64,000 nt of DNA from Brachycybe producta (GCA_036925085.1 JAUPFP010000021.1:2258027-2322026); one strand, 5' to 3'; counted from the stretch's first letter, positions 35,374 through 46,904 are shown. Numbers and translations: made by a program. Notes: generated by a model from the letters alone, not told the origin.

Positions 35374-35789
35374 AATTAAAAAATTTCTTCATCGTCCTTT
35401 TTTTTTGAACGTATTGTAATAAATGTGATTAGTTAATTACACCTGTTTGTATCCTTAATTTATCAATCCACACACACACCTTAGTATTTTATTTTCATTA
35501 GTCTGATAAATTTGACATTTTCATGTTATCACAAATTTCTTCATCAATCAATGCCAATTAAGATTGCATTTTTACCTTTATTTTCCATCGATGTTTTTTC
35601 TGTTCATTTTATTTAAAATAATAAAAACAAAAAAAAATATATTAAAAAAACCACGTAAAATTCTAATTATCTAATAAAAATACGGATAAATTCACTAAAA
35701 CACAACGTAAAGATCATCAGAACAGAAAGAAATCGAATTATTTATTTCTTTTTGTCTGTCTCTGTCTGTCTATATACATTATATGTATA

Positions 35790-36692
35790 ATAATGGGTGC
35801 AATCGGAAACAAAAGCCTGCTGCTTTGTGCTGTAAAGTGTGGGTCCTGTGTGTGGATCCTGGCTCCAGAGCCATAAATACCTAATTCTGCGCCAAGAAAC
35901 GAGAATAAAACTGGCGCCCTTTTAGTATTATCATTCTTGTTACTTGGTGCCCCCTTAGAATTATCAATAGGGCTCGGATTTTTATGCAAAATATCAAAGT
36001 AAATGTTTCTCAAATTTGAGACCCAAGTGCCAATTGTAAAGTCATCATCACCTATGCTTTTTTTTTCTAATAAAAAAAAGCTGGTTAGAGGTTAGATGTC
36101 TCGTTACTATCAGTTGTTAACTAAAGTTCTAGCCTCTAACCGGAGTTCAATTAAAAAAATATTTTTTGGTTAATCTAAACGGTTTTGCATTGTTATATTG
36201 GCATAAAAATCCGAACTCTATGTTCTAGTTACTTGGCGCCTGAAACAGGACTATAAATGGCGACCCCTAACCTAACCCTGCCCCGAGGCAGGTGCCTAAC
36301 TGGCTTCGCTCTAATTTGTCTCCATCTTGCTCTAGCTCCCTAACAATTCTTAAAAAAAAAGAATTTCCGGATGTGCTTCTTGGTTTTGCCATTTTCTTCT
36401 CAAATATTAAGGCAATAAAAAGCCTCATATGATAGAAGCCATTTTGAAATCATAACATCCACTTCTACATTGTTTGACCTTCACCTTGAAGATCACCACC
36501 ATATTCAACTTTAATCTTCTGGAGAAAGAAAGTATTTCTGGATTAGATGCTTGCTTTCTTGAGAAAAAGTAGGTGGAGCTAGCATATAGTTCTCTCAGAC
36601 ACGTTTTCTTTACAAAGCCAGCATTTTGGTTTCCTGATTCTGATGATGCTACTTCACAAATAACAGCTTTTTTCAGTTTCCTAATGCACCCA
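35790..36692. mobile_element. Family-E element with nested family-B MITE
   Basis: The ends are GGGTGCAATCGGAAAC at the left and GTTTCCTAATGCACCC at the right. A family-B MITE (35968-36222) and two copies of a GGCGCC-rich repeat (near 35900 and 36240) lie inside. The right half carries GACCTTCACCTTGAAGATC and CTTTCTTGAGAAAAAGTAGG, which match the 19.0-kb copy. Confidence 0.65.
35968..36222. repeat. Family-B MITE nested in the family-E element
   Basis: It begins AGGGCTCGGATTTTTATGC and ends GGCATAAAAATCCGAAC, with the GGTTAGAGGTTAGATGTCT core. Confidence 0.7.
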
Positions 36693-36879
36693 ATGTATAC
36701 ACATAAGAAAAATCGCAAATAAAAACGTGAAATCTTTGTGTATTGATGTAGTACAACACCTGAATAAGCTTTTTTTTATTATTAATATTGTCGAAAATTA
36801 AACTTATAAACGTCACTGAAACTATATTCGTTTCTTCCTTATCGGTCCGTTTCGGAAAACAAGTTTCGTGAAAAAAAAC

Positions 36880-37200
36880 AAAAAAAAAACCATGAAAGTC
36901 ATTTAGAAACTAGAATAATTTAAGGTGAATCACTGCGGACATTATTTAATGTTCATTATCTTTCAAAATTAATTGTTTACGGTTATTTTAACTTTTTTTT
37001 TATATACAACTTAAAAGATTAAACACGGAAATGGACAATTTAAAATTATCATATAAAGTTTATTTTGAAAGATATCATCAACATAAAAAAAAATCTCCTT
37101 TCAGCGACCCGTTCTAGTTTCTAAAACACTTTTTATTTCTTCTTAAACAAATGATTTTCTATGAATTTCAGAAGACTAAATAGAAATTGAAAGGTGTTAT
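36880..37200. repeat. Family-A MITE, diverged copy
   Basis: It contains AGTCATTTAGAAACTAGAA, a centre with TTATCATATAAAGTTTATTTTGAAAGATATC, and TTCTAGTTTCTAAAACACTTTTTA. Confidence 0.6.
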
Positions 37201-37204
37201 TAGC

Positions 37205-37550
37205 AGGACTCGAAAATTTTGATGCAAAATATCAACCGGAATGTTTCTCAATTTGTGGCCCGCCAAGTGCCAATTTATGAAGGAATCAATCATCATCATC
37301 ATCATTATTATTAGAGCAAACTGCAATTATGCTTTTCTTTTTCTAATCAGAAAAGGCTGATTAGAGAGAGGCTAGATGTCTGGTTACTATCAGTTGTCAA
37401 CTAGATTTCTAGTCTCTAACCATTTTTTTTTTAATTAGAAAGAACAAGTTTTTTTTGTTTAATCTAAACGAGATTGTTACTTCACAATTGGCACTTGGGC
37501 CACAAATTGAGAAACATTCTAGTTGATATTGCATCAAAATCCAAGCCCTA
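37205..37550. repeat. Family-B MITE
   Basis: The left end reads AGGACTCGAAAATTTTGATGC and the right end ATTGCATCAAAATCCAAGCCCT, with arms of about 70 bp. ATC and TTA runs lie inside the left arm. Confidence 0.7.
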
Positions 37551-37559
37551 CTTAATAAT

Positions 37560-38480
37560 ATTAGAAACTAGAACAGGCATTTGAATAATTTAATACTAAC
37601 TTCATCTTTGAAATATATATATTTCAAAATAAACTTTTTACAAAAATTTAAAAAAAAATATCATTTGCATATTAAAGTTCAGTCATTTTCAAACTGACAA
37701 TACAATAAAAAAAGTTTATTTTGAAAGATATCATCATCATATGCATGGAAAATTGAAATACTCTAAAGCGGCAGTCACACTAGGCTGGTTTACAAGCTGC
37801 TGGTTGCTGCTGGCTATTAGCAGCAACAGCAAGCAGCAGCTGCTTTGGGTTCACACTTGTCCAGTCACTGCTGGTATTAGCAGTACAAGTCATCCAATCA
37901 CCGTCTTGCAAAAACACAAACTCTAACAACAACCAACCCAAGCAGTGGCGTTTCAACTACCACTAGTGACACTACTAGCAACAAAAAGTTCACACTAGAT
38001 GGCAGCAGCAGGAAGGGAGTCACATGACCAGCTGGTAGCTGCTAAAGTTGGACATGTCCAACTTCACCAGCCGCTGTTAAAATCACTAGCATGCTGGGAA
38101 AAGTAGCTGCTGGTAGCAGTTCAGACTATGCTGCTAGAGCACTACAACCAGCCAGCAGCAACCAGCGGCTGGGAAACCAGCCTAGTGTGACTGCGTCATT
38201 AGAGTGATTGATCCTACATCCAGGTGCGCTTCACCCACACTACTCGTTTCACTTCCAGGTGCGCTTCACTCGCGCTATCAGGTGCGCTACCTTTCTGATT
38301 TCAGGTGCTAATATAAGCTAGGTGGCACAGGCCTAAAAGCCTTATGGCGGGTGGGCCTTTAACCCTATTACAGAGTGATTGAGCGCTATACCCTTCTAGT
38401 TTTTAAAACACTTTCTAGGTTTCTCTTTAATTTTGCTCTTATGAAAGGAAAAAAACATTTCCATTTTTAAAAATCACCTT
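37560..38480. repeat. Family-A MITE split by another MITE
   Basis: The left arm (37560-37760, AAACTAGAACAGG..AAGTTTATTTTGAAAGATATCATC) and the right arm (about 38365-38480, GATTGAGCGCTATACCCTTCTAGTTT) are separated by the 428-bp MITE at 37768-38195 and about 170 bp of further sequence. Confidence 0.6.
37768..38195. mobile_element. GC-richer MITE with about 45-bp terminal inverted repeats
   Basis: The ends pair as GCGGCAGTCACACTAGGCTGG and CCAGCCTAGTGTGACTGCG, followed by CAGCAGC-rich subterminal sequence on both sides. It was inserted in a family-A MITE. The short open frame inside is a by-product. Confidence 0.8.
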
Positions 38481-38495
38481 ATGAAACGCAAAATA

Positions 38496-38726
38496 CACTA
38501 ATAACTCGCTTTACGGCCGAGATAGACCTACATTCCGGACAAAGTCGGCTTTAAAGCTAAACTGCCGTATAACGAATCATTTCTTTTCACCATAAGCGAC
38601 AACATAGGGGCCATATATCGAAAATATTTCACTTGTAAATAGAAACTTTAGCTCTTAATTTAAAAAAGGTTGACGTTATATAGCGAAATGCCGTTTATAA
38701 AGAGAGGCCGTATAGCGAGGTATGAG
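38496..38726. mobile_element. MITE with TA target duplication, pogo-like
   Basis: The left end ATAACTCGCTTTACGGCC pairs with the right end GGCCGTATAGCGAGGTAT. TA flanks both sides. It is about 231 bp and non-coding. Confidence 0.65.
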
Positions 38727-39269
38727 TACAAAGATTATTTTTATTCGATTTGCATATTTTGCAATTTATTTTTTATTATTAAGTTATAAAAAAAAACATT
38801 TTAATAAAAAGGTACAAAATCACTTATCAGAGTAATAAAAAAAAAATTCTGAAATATGTCCCTCTGACTCAAGGACTCTTAATTGTAATCAAATTTTTGT
38901 TGCCGAAATAAAACGATAATCAATAATCTAATAATTAATCAAATGACACACATATTTCTGATTCATGGCCATCAATAAACCGGGTTATTTTTGTTCAAAT
39001 TTATTCAACGAACTCCCCCCCCCCCCCCAAAAAAAAAAAATAAGATTAATTTTAATCAAAAGTTTTTTTTTAAATTTGATATTAAAAAGGGGGTCAAAAA
39101 GAAGCCACTCCCCTCGTAAGCTACAAAAATATACAAACATTAAAACTGATATTAATTATTGATATGATATCAATTAAAAAAATTATTGGGAAATTGTCAG
39201 TTGTGTACTTTTGTTGTTGTTGCTAATTTTATCTGTTGGTGGCGGCGCGGCCTCCGTAGATTTTAAAAT

Positions 39270-39900
39270 GTTTTAGAAAAAACTAACCACATTCTTAGAA
39301 TATTTCACCCTTCTAGTTTCTAAAACATTTTCTAGTTTTTCATAATTTTTTTATGAAAAACTAGAAAATGTTTTAGAAACTAGAAGGGTAACTACATCAA
39401 TCTTAAGGGTATTTTTTCATGTTTGATATCTTTTATAATAAACTTTTTTTATACAGAGAAAATTTACAAAGTTGGTTCATTTGTAAACACAGGCAATTAG
39501 AAATCGGGACATACAGAAGTTGGCTCCGATCTTTTTATGACGACCGGCAACTTCTAATTGGTTTGTTGTGTGGTTCGACGTTGAAAAGGGCGGAAAGCAT
39601 GTGACGTCAGACTACATAACCAACCAATATTAGAAGTTGCCGGTCGTCATAAAAAGGGCGGAGCCAACTTCTGCATGTCCCGATTTCTAATTGCCTGTTT
39701 TGTAAACTGACATAAAAAGTTTATTTTAAAAGATATCAAACATGAAAAATACCTTTTAAATGATTGAGCTGCTACCCTTCTAGTTTTCTAAAAACACATT
39801 TAAGTTTTTATCTATTTTGCTTCAGAATAATAAAAAAACAGAATAATCAAGAGTTGAATGAGACATTTCCACTTAAAAATCACCTTAAGAGGGCTCTCGA
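39270..39900. repeat. Family-A MITE split by another MITE
   Basis: The left part (39270-39470) itself holds an inverted pair, TTCTAGTTTCTAAAACATTTTCTAG against its mirror. The right part (39700-39900) reads CATAAAAAGTTTATTTTAAAAGATATC then TTCTAGTTTTCTAAAAACAC. The element at 39490-39696 separates them. Confidence 0.65.
39490..39696. mobile_element. 207-bp MITE with about 70-bp inverted repeats
   Basis: The arms CAGGCAATTAGAAATCGGGAC and GTCCCGATTTCTAATTGCCTG pair perfectly at the ends. They continue through AGAAGTTGGCTCCG and ATGACGACCGGCAACTTCTAAT with few differences, so the insertion is young. A CA-rich centre contains GACGTCA. Confidence 0.85.
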
Positions 39901-41049
39901 TAGAAAAAAAAAAAAATACTTGTGTAAATTGCAAGGTAGATGGCGCCACGCAACCTCCATAAAGTGGCAAACTACACTCGCCACCAATTAGTTGAATTAG
40001 CTCTAAAAAAGCGCCTCCAAAACAACCTTATAATTATCAGAGCACGTGGACAAACTTACCCCCAGAACATAATAAGTGAAGAGAGAGAGCACGTGTACAG
40101 AAATAGCGATGACGCAAATTAAAAGGTCGTGGCACGTGGCAACGTGCAAAAAAAAAAAAAAAAGGACGAAGATGAGTCAAGAGTGTTGAAGAAGTGTCTG
40201 CAGTACGTTTCTAAGGGAGGAGGAGGGGCTAGTGGCGCCGCCTAAACGCTACAGGAACAAAATAAATCATCTATTTTGCATTCTATAATATTTAAGTGAT
40301 GTTTTTTTATTTATTTGGTTGTGAAGGGCGTGTTTTTTTCCCCCCAATATGACTTTATCTGTTACAAGTGTATTTTTGTCTTATTTGTGTGCAACTGTTT
40401 AGTGTTTGTGTGTCACACGGAAGTACACCATTATTATTATTATTTATTATTCAAAAATTTATATCTAATATACTCTTACTAGAATATTACTGTTGTTATT
40501 CAATGAACTGAATCTGAGAATCCAAAAAAAAAATAGTCTCGTCATCTTTATGATATTTAAATATTTACTTATGATAATGATTATGATGATGATGATGATG
40601 ATGCTCAGAAAAAACAGGGGAGAGAAATCTTTTGTGTTTTCTCTTGTTGAAAGGGGGGGGGTAAAATTGTTATAAGGATTAATTTTAAAAGGACAATGAC
40701 ACCAATCTCCAAAATTTTCATTCAAGTGATCTACTGGCCCATTGAATTGAATTTGCATCATCTTTTTTTCAAAGAAACTTTTTCTTCTTCCAATATATCC
40801 ATCCACATTCTGTGTCTCATATTTTAAGAAGATTGAACTCAAAAATACACACAATTCATTGATGACATACTTTAAACCGTGGCTTACTTTGAAAATAATT
40901 AAAAATTCAGAAACTCAAATGTCTTCTTCAGAAGTAATTTTTATTAAAATTAATTAATTACTTCTAATTAAATTACATTTTTTTTATTTTTCGTTCAAAA
41001 TTCTAGTAAATTTTTCGCCTCAAAAATTACTTTTCGAAATTTGTAATTA

Positions 41050-41640
41050 GAATTAAGGTGATTTTCAGGTAAAAAGTGACTTTAAGCTGGTTTTAAAGGG
41101 TAAAAAAACGCCTCCATCGAACTCAGGTAAAAATTACCTTTTTATTCAGAAGCAGCCATATTTAACACAAACATGGAATGATTAGAAGTCATTTAGAAAC
41201 TAGAAGGGTAGCTTAATCGCACTTAAGGGTATTTTTTCATGGTTGATATCTTTCAAAATAAAATTCTTTTTATGCGAGTTTTAAACTCACATAAATGGTT
41301 TATTTTGAAAGATAACCACATGAAACATACCTTAATTGATTGAACTACACACGGTGGATTGATTTATATCACTTATTTAAAATTTTAAATCGATTTTTTT
41401 CCCATTAAAATCAACGTGATTCAAACCATATTTTGATGTTTTTTTTCCTAGTATTTTTCCTATTTTATTTTAAATATAAAAATCCGATATTTTTTAATCA
41501 TACTTTTTACCAACACTGTTTAGCTACCTATTCTAGTTTCTAAAACACTTTCAATTTTCTTTTCCTTTTTGCTCTTCCGAAAAAAGACAGAAAATAAGAA
41601 CCACAACAACCGCATTATTAATAAAAAAAATCCCACTGAA
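41050..41640. repeat. Family-A MITE, composite copy
   Basis: It contains TTTTCAGGTAAAAAGTGACTTTAAGCTGG, TAGAAACTAGAAGGGTAGC, CTTTCAAAATAAAATTCTTTTTATG and inverted partners up to TTCTAGTTTCTAAAACACTTTC. The palindromic TTTAAAATTTTAAA near 41383 marks an inserted segment. Confidence 0.6.
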
Positions 41641-41803
41641 TTTCATTTTTAAGGCCATTTTTTGAGCAGAATCGCCATATAATTTATCTTTTAGTACAAA
41701 AACCATAAGTTTAACAATTGTTTATTCCTATTTCTAATTTCTGCTGTGTTTTTTTTCAGCATGTTTGATTCTTCCCTTATAAAACAAGAGTTCCTTTTTC
41801 TAA

Positions 41804-42219
41804 AGCCTCGTTTTTACGGTGGCGATAGTTCTTTCATGAGAGTAGCTGTCATGAAAGTTGCGATAGTTCACTCTCTCACGATAGCAACTGTCTTACGCAC
41901 GTCTTGAAGTAACGTGATAGTTGTCTGTCACATGACAGTGTGACGTCTACTTCACTAGATATATCATTGAGTCAACAACAGTGTTGTCTCTCTCCCTCCC
42001 TACAGAAGCCAAATTTCCCCATACAAAGTGGATATTTTTCCCCACAAAGTGGTCACTCAACAACTATCTATAGTCAAACGAGATAGTTGTGATAGTGCTA
42101 TCTGGCAACAGTGTGACAGTGACTATCATGTCATGTCTTCACGATGATAGTTCTCTCACGATAGTTGCTCGCATGACAGCAACTATCGTGAAAACTTATC
42201 ATCGTGTGAAAACGGGGCT
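41804..42219. mobile_element. 416-bp MITE rich in CTATCATG/CATGATAG motifs
   Basis: The ends pair as AGCCTCGTTTTTACGG and CGTGTGAAAACGGGGCT. The motif ATAGTT, with its complement AACTAT and CATGACAG/CTGTCATG, recurs many times and makes extra internal hairpins. Confidence 0.7.
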
Positions 42220-42600
42220 GAATGAAAAAATGTAATAAACACATGGAAGTAACAATAGAACACGTGCAACTTCCGTGTTTTCTAAAACGGAAGAAATTAC
42301 ATTGGTTTTTGTTGAATAAACTTTATTGAAACTTCTTCTTCTCCAAGTCAAACTGAAAAGGCTCCACTCTTTTATTCAGTCACAAATATTGTTTTTAAAA
42401 TACGAGTTAAATAAATATTTAAAATACCAGTTCAATGACCGCGAGCAATAAAAACTGAAAACCAAACGAAGAAGAAATTGTTGAAAAAAAAGGGGGATTT
42501 CTCCTTTCACTGATGAAATATAATTTGATGATAAAATATTCAAAAAGAAGAAAACTAGAAAAATCCTCTTTCTCCACACAAGTGTAATGCGATTTTGTAA

Positions 42601-42637
42601 AGGGGAGGAGGAGGAGGAGGAGGAGGAGGAGGGGGAG
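42601..42637 (+). repeat. GGA trinucleotide repeat
   Basis: About eleven GGA units. Confidence 0.85.
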
Positions 42638-42799
42638 ATCAAATTCTAAATAATAATACGTTTCCTTGTATAATATTTAGAGGAAATACCTTTCTCTCAT
42701 TGTATTTCAATTAGAAATTTACAGAAAATGGACTTGGTTTATAAATAAATATATTCATAAAAAAGGAAACTCCCAGTTTGCAAATTTCTTCTAACCTTT

Positions 42800-43650
42800 T
42801 GTGACACCCTGTATGTAGATACTTGTGGAACAACCCGCCGAAATTCCCTTCTTTCAGTATGGCACCCCTTGGTGCACAGATGTCCAGACTTGGGTGGCTC
42901 GAATTCTCAGTGAATTCAAGGAACCAAGTAAAACTGTGAGAAATTGGGAAAAGAGTCCCAAAAATGCCTTTCCTTAAAAGGTAATATTCTCAGCCCAGGG
43001 CAATGATTGGCCCAGTTGGCCACTCATTGAGCCCTGAGGTGACAGTTGCCCCTCCCTAGAGACCGAACGAAAGTGCCAGGAGACTTATGGCTGAGGACAG
43101 TTCAAGATAGAGAATTGAAGAGGAGAGTTCGGAGTAGAGACTAGTTCGAAGAGATCAGTTCGAGTTCGATCTAGAGAGTTTCTAATCGAATATTAGAACG
43201 AATGTCCTACTCAAGTTTGTAATCAAATTATATGAATGTAATAATAACGAAATGTTGTAAGAAAGTAAAGAGAACTTTTCTACCTCAAGAGTTGTGTGTG
43301 TTTGTGTAAGTTTATTTCCACACAGTGGGATTACAGAAAAAAGGCTTTAGCCCATCATTTAGCCGCCAACAGAGGCACTCAGAAACGATCTGAGTTCCTC
43401 TGATTGGGACCTTCAGGCTGGGCTAAAACAACAAGGACTAGTATCGTCGAAGTCGTCACACATCTGTACATAAGATTCCCAGGTAGAGGTCTTTTTGTGG
43501 GCCTTTAAGACGGCCAGATTCGAGAGACTGAAAGAGCGGGCAGACCGCTTGAACTCTCGGGATGTCGCGCCCGGTTAAATCAGGGGCTGGCTCCGAGCCG
43601 GCACCACCACGTCAAAATGGTGGCGCCAAAGGGCAGCCAGCCTCGTCACA
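42800..43650 (+). mobile_element. Solo LTR (851 bp) with 4-bp target duplication
   Basis: It starts TGTGACACCCTG and ends CGTCACA, giving a 6-bp terminal inverted repeat (TGTGAC/GTCACA). CTTT flanks it at 42796-42799 and 43651-43654, as expected for a 4-bp duplication made by a Ty3/Gypsy-type integrase. It is richer in GC than its surroundings. The start resembles the presumed LTR at 7438, so the two are probably related. The complete ends and matching duplication suggest modest age; no internal region remains. Confidence 0.8.
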
Positions 43651-43654
43651 CTTT

Positions 43655-44090
43655 CTATTTTTTTAACGATTTTAAATCGTTTAAAAATAGAAAAGTTACA
43701 AGAAACTGACAGTTTATGAACAACTGATTTTCGAACTCTTGATAATTATTTTGTCTTTCAGAAGTGCAAAATTAAGAGAAACTAGAAAGTGTTTTAGAAG
43801 CTAGAAGGGGTAACACACTCAAGCACTTTAAGGGTATTTTCATTTTGATATCTTTCAAAATAAACTGTTTATAAACTAATTAAAAAAAATATACAGTAAT
43901 CTACTTGAAAATTGGCATTCTCAAAATGACCTAAAACATTTATTTTGAAAGATATCAAAACATGAAAATACATTTTAAGTGATTGAGCTACCCTTCTAGT
44001 TTCTAAAACACATTCAAAGTTTTACTCTTCTTTTTTGCACTTCTGAAAGACAAAATATAATTAAGAGAAATTGCCAAACAATAAAATCGA
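43655..44090. repeat. Family-A MITE, well-preserved copy
   Basis: It shows AACTGATTTTCGAACTCTTGATAATTATTTTGTCTTTCAGAAG in segments, GTTTTAGAAGCTAGAAGGG, CTTTCAAAATAAACTGTTTATA, and inverted partners up to CTTCTGAAAGACAAAAT. Confidence 0.75.
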
Positions 44091-44219
44091 AATCTTGTTT
44101 TTTCTCCCATTTTTTTTTCTTCTATAAATTCAACAATGATCTCAATTGAAATGTATTCTGTTGTAATGTGTGAGAACCTTCGAACGTAAAGGAAAGCAGA
44201 AATTTCGCTTCTATTTTTT

Positions 44220-44590
44220 CTGCTTATTTTTCAGTTTTTAATTGAAATTTGAAAGTGTTTTAGAAACTAGAACAGTAAATGGATCGGCATTGGATCCCTT
44301 CATTGTGGTTTCGTGTAATAACTTTTATGATAATTTAAAACATTCTTGATTTTTGGTTGGACTAAAAAAATTGCCAAAAAAAACCAGTTTGATGACGTCA
44401 AAAAAACCTAGAAATTTGGTCATTTTTTTTTTCAAACTGTCATTAAAAAAGATTTATTTTTAAAGATGTTAAGCGTAAAAACATGCTATAATATTACTCT
44501 TCTAGTTTATAAAACACCTTTTCGAGTTTTTCTTTGAAAGTTGTTTTCACAACGAATCGCGGAATAACGCCAAGAGTTTTGATGACCTTT
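44220..44590. repeat. Family-A MITE, diverged copy
   Basis: It contains GAAAGTGTTTTAGAAACTAGAACAG, ATTTTTTTTTTCAAACTGTCAT and CTTCTAGTTTATAAAACACC with inverted symmetry. Confidence 0.6.
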
Positions 44591-44865
44591 AACCCGGTAC
44601 CTCACCTTGCGTCGTGAAATAATTTTAATTTTTTCTCTAAACATCATTTTTACACATTATTTGAATCAGTGTTATTTTTTTTTACAAACTTGTACGAGAA
44701 AATATTCCCGCCATTTTAAAACCACATTCCAATCCCTTACTAACGTTTGCGTTTGCCGCTTTTACGTTCAAATTCCTCTAAGAAAAAAAAAACTTGCTTC
44801 CTGTCAATCAATTGCTTTGTATTTATTATTCATTCATTCACGTTTCCATGGCAACAGTAATATCC

Positions 44866-45491
44866 GTATGCGTTTGCGGTTTGCTAGTAATCTGTGCGTT
44901 TGCGGTTTGCTAGAAATCTCTGCGTTTGCGGTTTGCTAGGAACCTGTGCGTTTGCGGTTTGTTAGAAATCTCTGCGTTTGCGGTTTGCTAGGAATCTCTG
45001 CGTTTGCGGTTTGCTAGGAATCTCTGCGTTTGCGGTTTGCTAGGAATCTCTGCGTTTGCGGTTTGCTAGGAATCTCTGCGTTTGCGGTTTGCTAGGAATC
45101 TCTGCGTTTGCGGTTTGCTAGGAATCTCTGCGTTTGCGGTTTGCTAGGAATCTCTGCGTTTGCGGTTTGCTAGGAATCTCTGCGTTTGCGGTTTGCTAGG
45201 AATCTCTGCGTTTGCGGTTTGCTGGGAATCTCTGCGTTTGCGGTTTGCTGGGAATCTGTGCGTTTGCGGTTTGTTTGAAATCTGCGTTTGCGGTTTGCTA
45301 GGAACCTCTGCGTTTGCGGTTTGCTAGGAACCTCTGCGTTTGCGGTTTGCTAGGAATCTGTGCGTTTGCGGTTTGCTAGGAATCTGTGCGTTTGCGGTTT
45401 GCTAGAAATCTCTGCGTTTGCGGTTTGCTAGGAACCTGTGCGTTTGCGGTTTGCTAGGAACCTGTGCGTTTGCGGTTTGCTAGTAATCTGT
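44866..45491 (+). repeat. 26-bp minisatellite, about 24 units
   Basis: The unit is TGCGTTTGCGGTTTGCTAGG plus AATCTC. The central eight or so units are identical; the outer units vary at the AATCTC/ACCTGT positions and one is shortened near 45270. A degenerate half unit lies upstream near 44745. The unit is GC-rich against AT-rich flanks and contains no stop on some frames only because of its length. Confidence 0.95.
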
Positions 45492-46357
45492 GCGCGTGCG
45501 CATTCTAATTAATGCACCGGCTAAGTATACCATGAATAAGTGAGAAATAGAAAATTACGAGCAATTGATGACACTGAAAATGACCGTCAGATGGCCTTGT
45601 CATCGTCTAACATGATAATGTACCCACATCTCGTTACGTCACTATAATCCGTATGCAGTAAAACATGAAGGGTTGTCAGTGTATACATGACCAGAGCTAT
45701 ACAAACAATGAAGATTATCAACTTATATCAGTGGCGAATTTTTTTTTTGTCTAGAGGCTAACGTAGGGCACACATTTTTATGGACCTCAAAAAATTCCAT
45801 ACTTTCGTTACGTAAAATAAATTGCTAAACACTATAGGCGCTCGGAAATACCAGATATAAACATACCACTCTTGCGCATGCGCGCATTCCATAAGCAAAA
45901 CGGAAAAATCCTTTCGATTAAAAGCCTCATAGCCTCTATGTATGAGCTTTTATAGCCCTCAGCTTATTGCGCAAACCATATGTAAACAACTCTGCAGCCT
46001 TTTATAGATTGGAGGTAAACAGCTTCTAATCGAAAAATGACCCACATGACGTCACAACAGCTCAGTAATTTTAATGGATATGACGACACAAACACTGCAT
46101 AAAGCTTATTAAAGAGGTCAATGTCATTCATACGCGATTGAGAGAGAGAGAGAGTAATAAAAATAGCAACACAAACCCGATGACGAAAAAGAAACGTCAA
46201 AATTGACCTTTCGTTTAAGGTTAATTATTATCTGACCAGTTTTTTTTTTTCATAACAAAAAATGACAGCCAGTTTTTATCACAGATTTATTTTCAATAGA
46301 CTTTGATGATCAAGACAACAAAAAATTGATTAAAAGATTTAAAAAAATCCATTGAGT

Positions 46358-46639
46358 TTAATGAAAAAAATGAATAAGAAACATACTGACCTCTTGTTCA
46401 TCCTCCTCTTCCTCCACCGACTCCTTCTTCTTCTGATTATGCGGTTCTTCTCTGCAGTGGTGAACAACGTCATTCTCTTCAGCCGCAATCGATCGATACG
46501 TTGAAAGCGTAACCCCCGAATTTCTTCTCTTATCGTCGTCATCACTCTTCTTTACTATTTTATTCTTCATCTTCTTATTATTATTATTCTGCTTCTGTTT
46601 GTTGTCATTCATTTTACTTTCTTGTATCACATCTTTCAT
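46358..46639 (-). CDS. Possible first coding exon of an unrecognised Lys/Glu-rich protein
   Basis: The frame starts at an ATG preceded by seven A residues, a good animal start context. It encodes Asn/Lys-rich then Asp/Glu-rich sequence, ending DEQE at a GTCAGT donor (about 46391). The region is AT-richer than true exons nearby, and no second exon was found on the minus strand to the left, where the 12-kb repeat field begins. It would be head to head with the Asterix gene, 0.86 kb away. Low-complexity composition makes family assignment impossible, and a chance frame remains possible. Confidence 0.35.
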   Translation of the reverse strand: MKDVIQESKMNDNKQKQNNNNKKMKNKIVKKSDDDDKRRNSGVTLSTYRSIAAEENDVVHHCREEPHNQKKKESVEEEEDEQEVSMFLIHFFH

Positions 46640-46904
46640 TTTTTTCGTCTGCTTCTAACTCCCGCTCGAATACAAATGAACTAAAAGTGAAATAAAAACA
46701 AGTTACGTAAGAAATACGCGCGAGAGCAAACCAACCAAATACGTCAACAAGATAACAGCGAATGACCTCATTGAACCGGTGCCGCCATTTCAATATGTGT
46801 TTACGTATCCTAACTAAGGTGCGACTTCTTTATAAAATTATAATCCACAAACAGGTGCGAAATGAATAATTAGAGCACTCCGAGCTATCTATCAACTTAA
46901 ACAG

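Larger units (their letters stand above)
33876..46357. other. 12-kb repeat-dominated spacer with no recognised gene
   Basis: I see no exon that I can support. It is filled with family-A, -B and -E elements, other MITEs, a CT microsatellite, a solo LTR and a minisatellite, listed separately. About 39,925-40,260 is less AT-rich and unclassified. Exons of the putative minus-strand gene that begins at 46,639 could be hidden here. Confidence 0.55.

Noticed and set aside
37741-37926. A 61-residue frame rich in Ser and Trp
   Set aside because: It lies wholly within the MITE at 37768-38195.
40465-40854. A 129-residue minus-strand frame with a partly protein-like segment
   Set aside because: It contains an Ile run from a GAT microsatellite, has no splice context that joins it to another exon, and matches nothing I know.
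42376-42642. An 88-residue minus-strand frame starting with a Ser run
   Set aside because: The Ser run is the GGA microsatellite read in reverse; the rest is AT-rich low-complexity sequence.
43460-43460. Alternative right end of the solo LTR at a GTCGTCACA near 43460
   Set aside because: The end at 43650 gives a matching CTTT target duplication; the inner one does not.
44607-44939. A 110-residue plus-strand frame ending in the minisatellite
   Set aside because: Its apparent cysteine-rich end is the minisatellite unit translated.
44866-45491. Regular 26-bp repeats could suggest a CRISPR array
   Set aside because: The units are contiguous head-to-tail copies without unique spacers, in an intron-bearing animal genome. 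It is a minisatellite.
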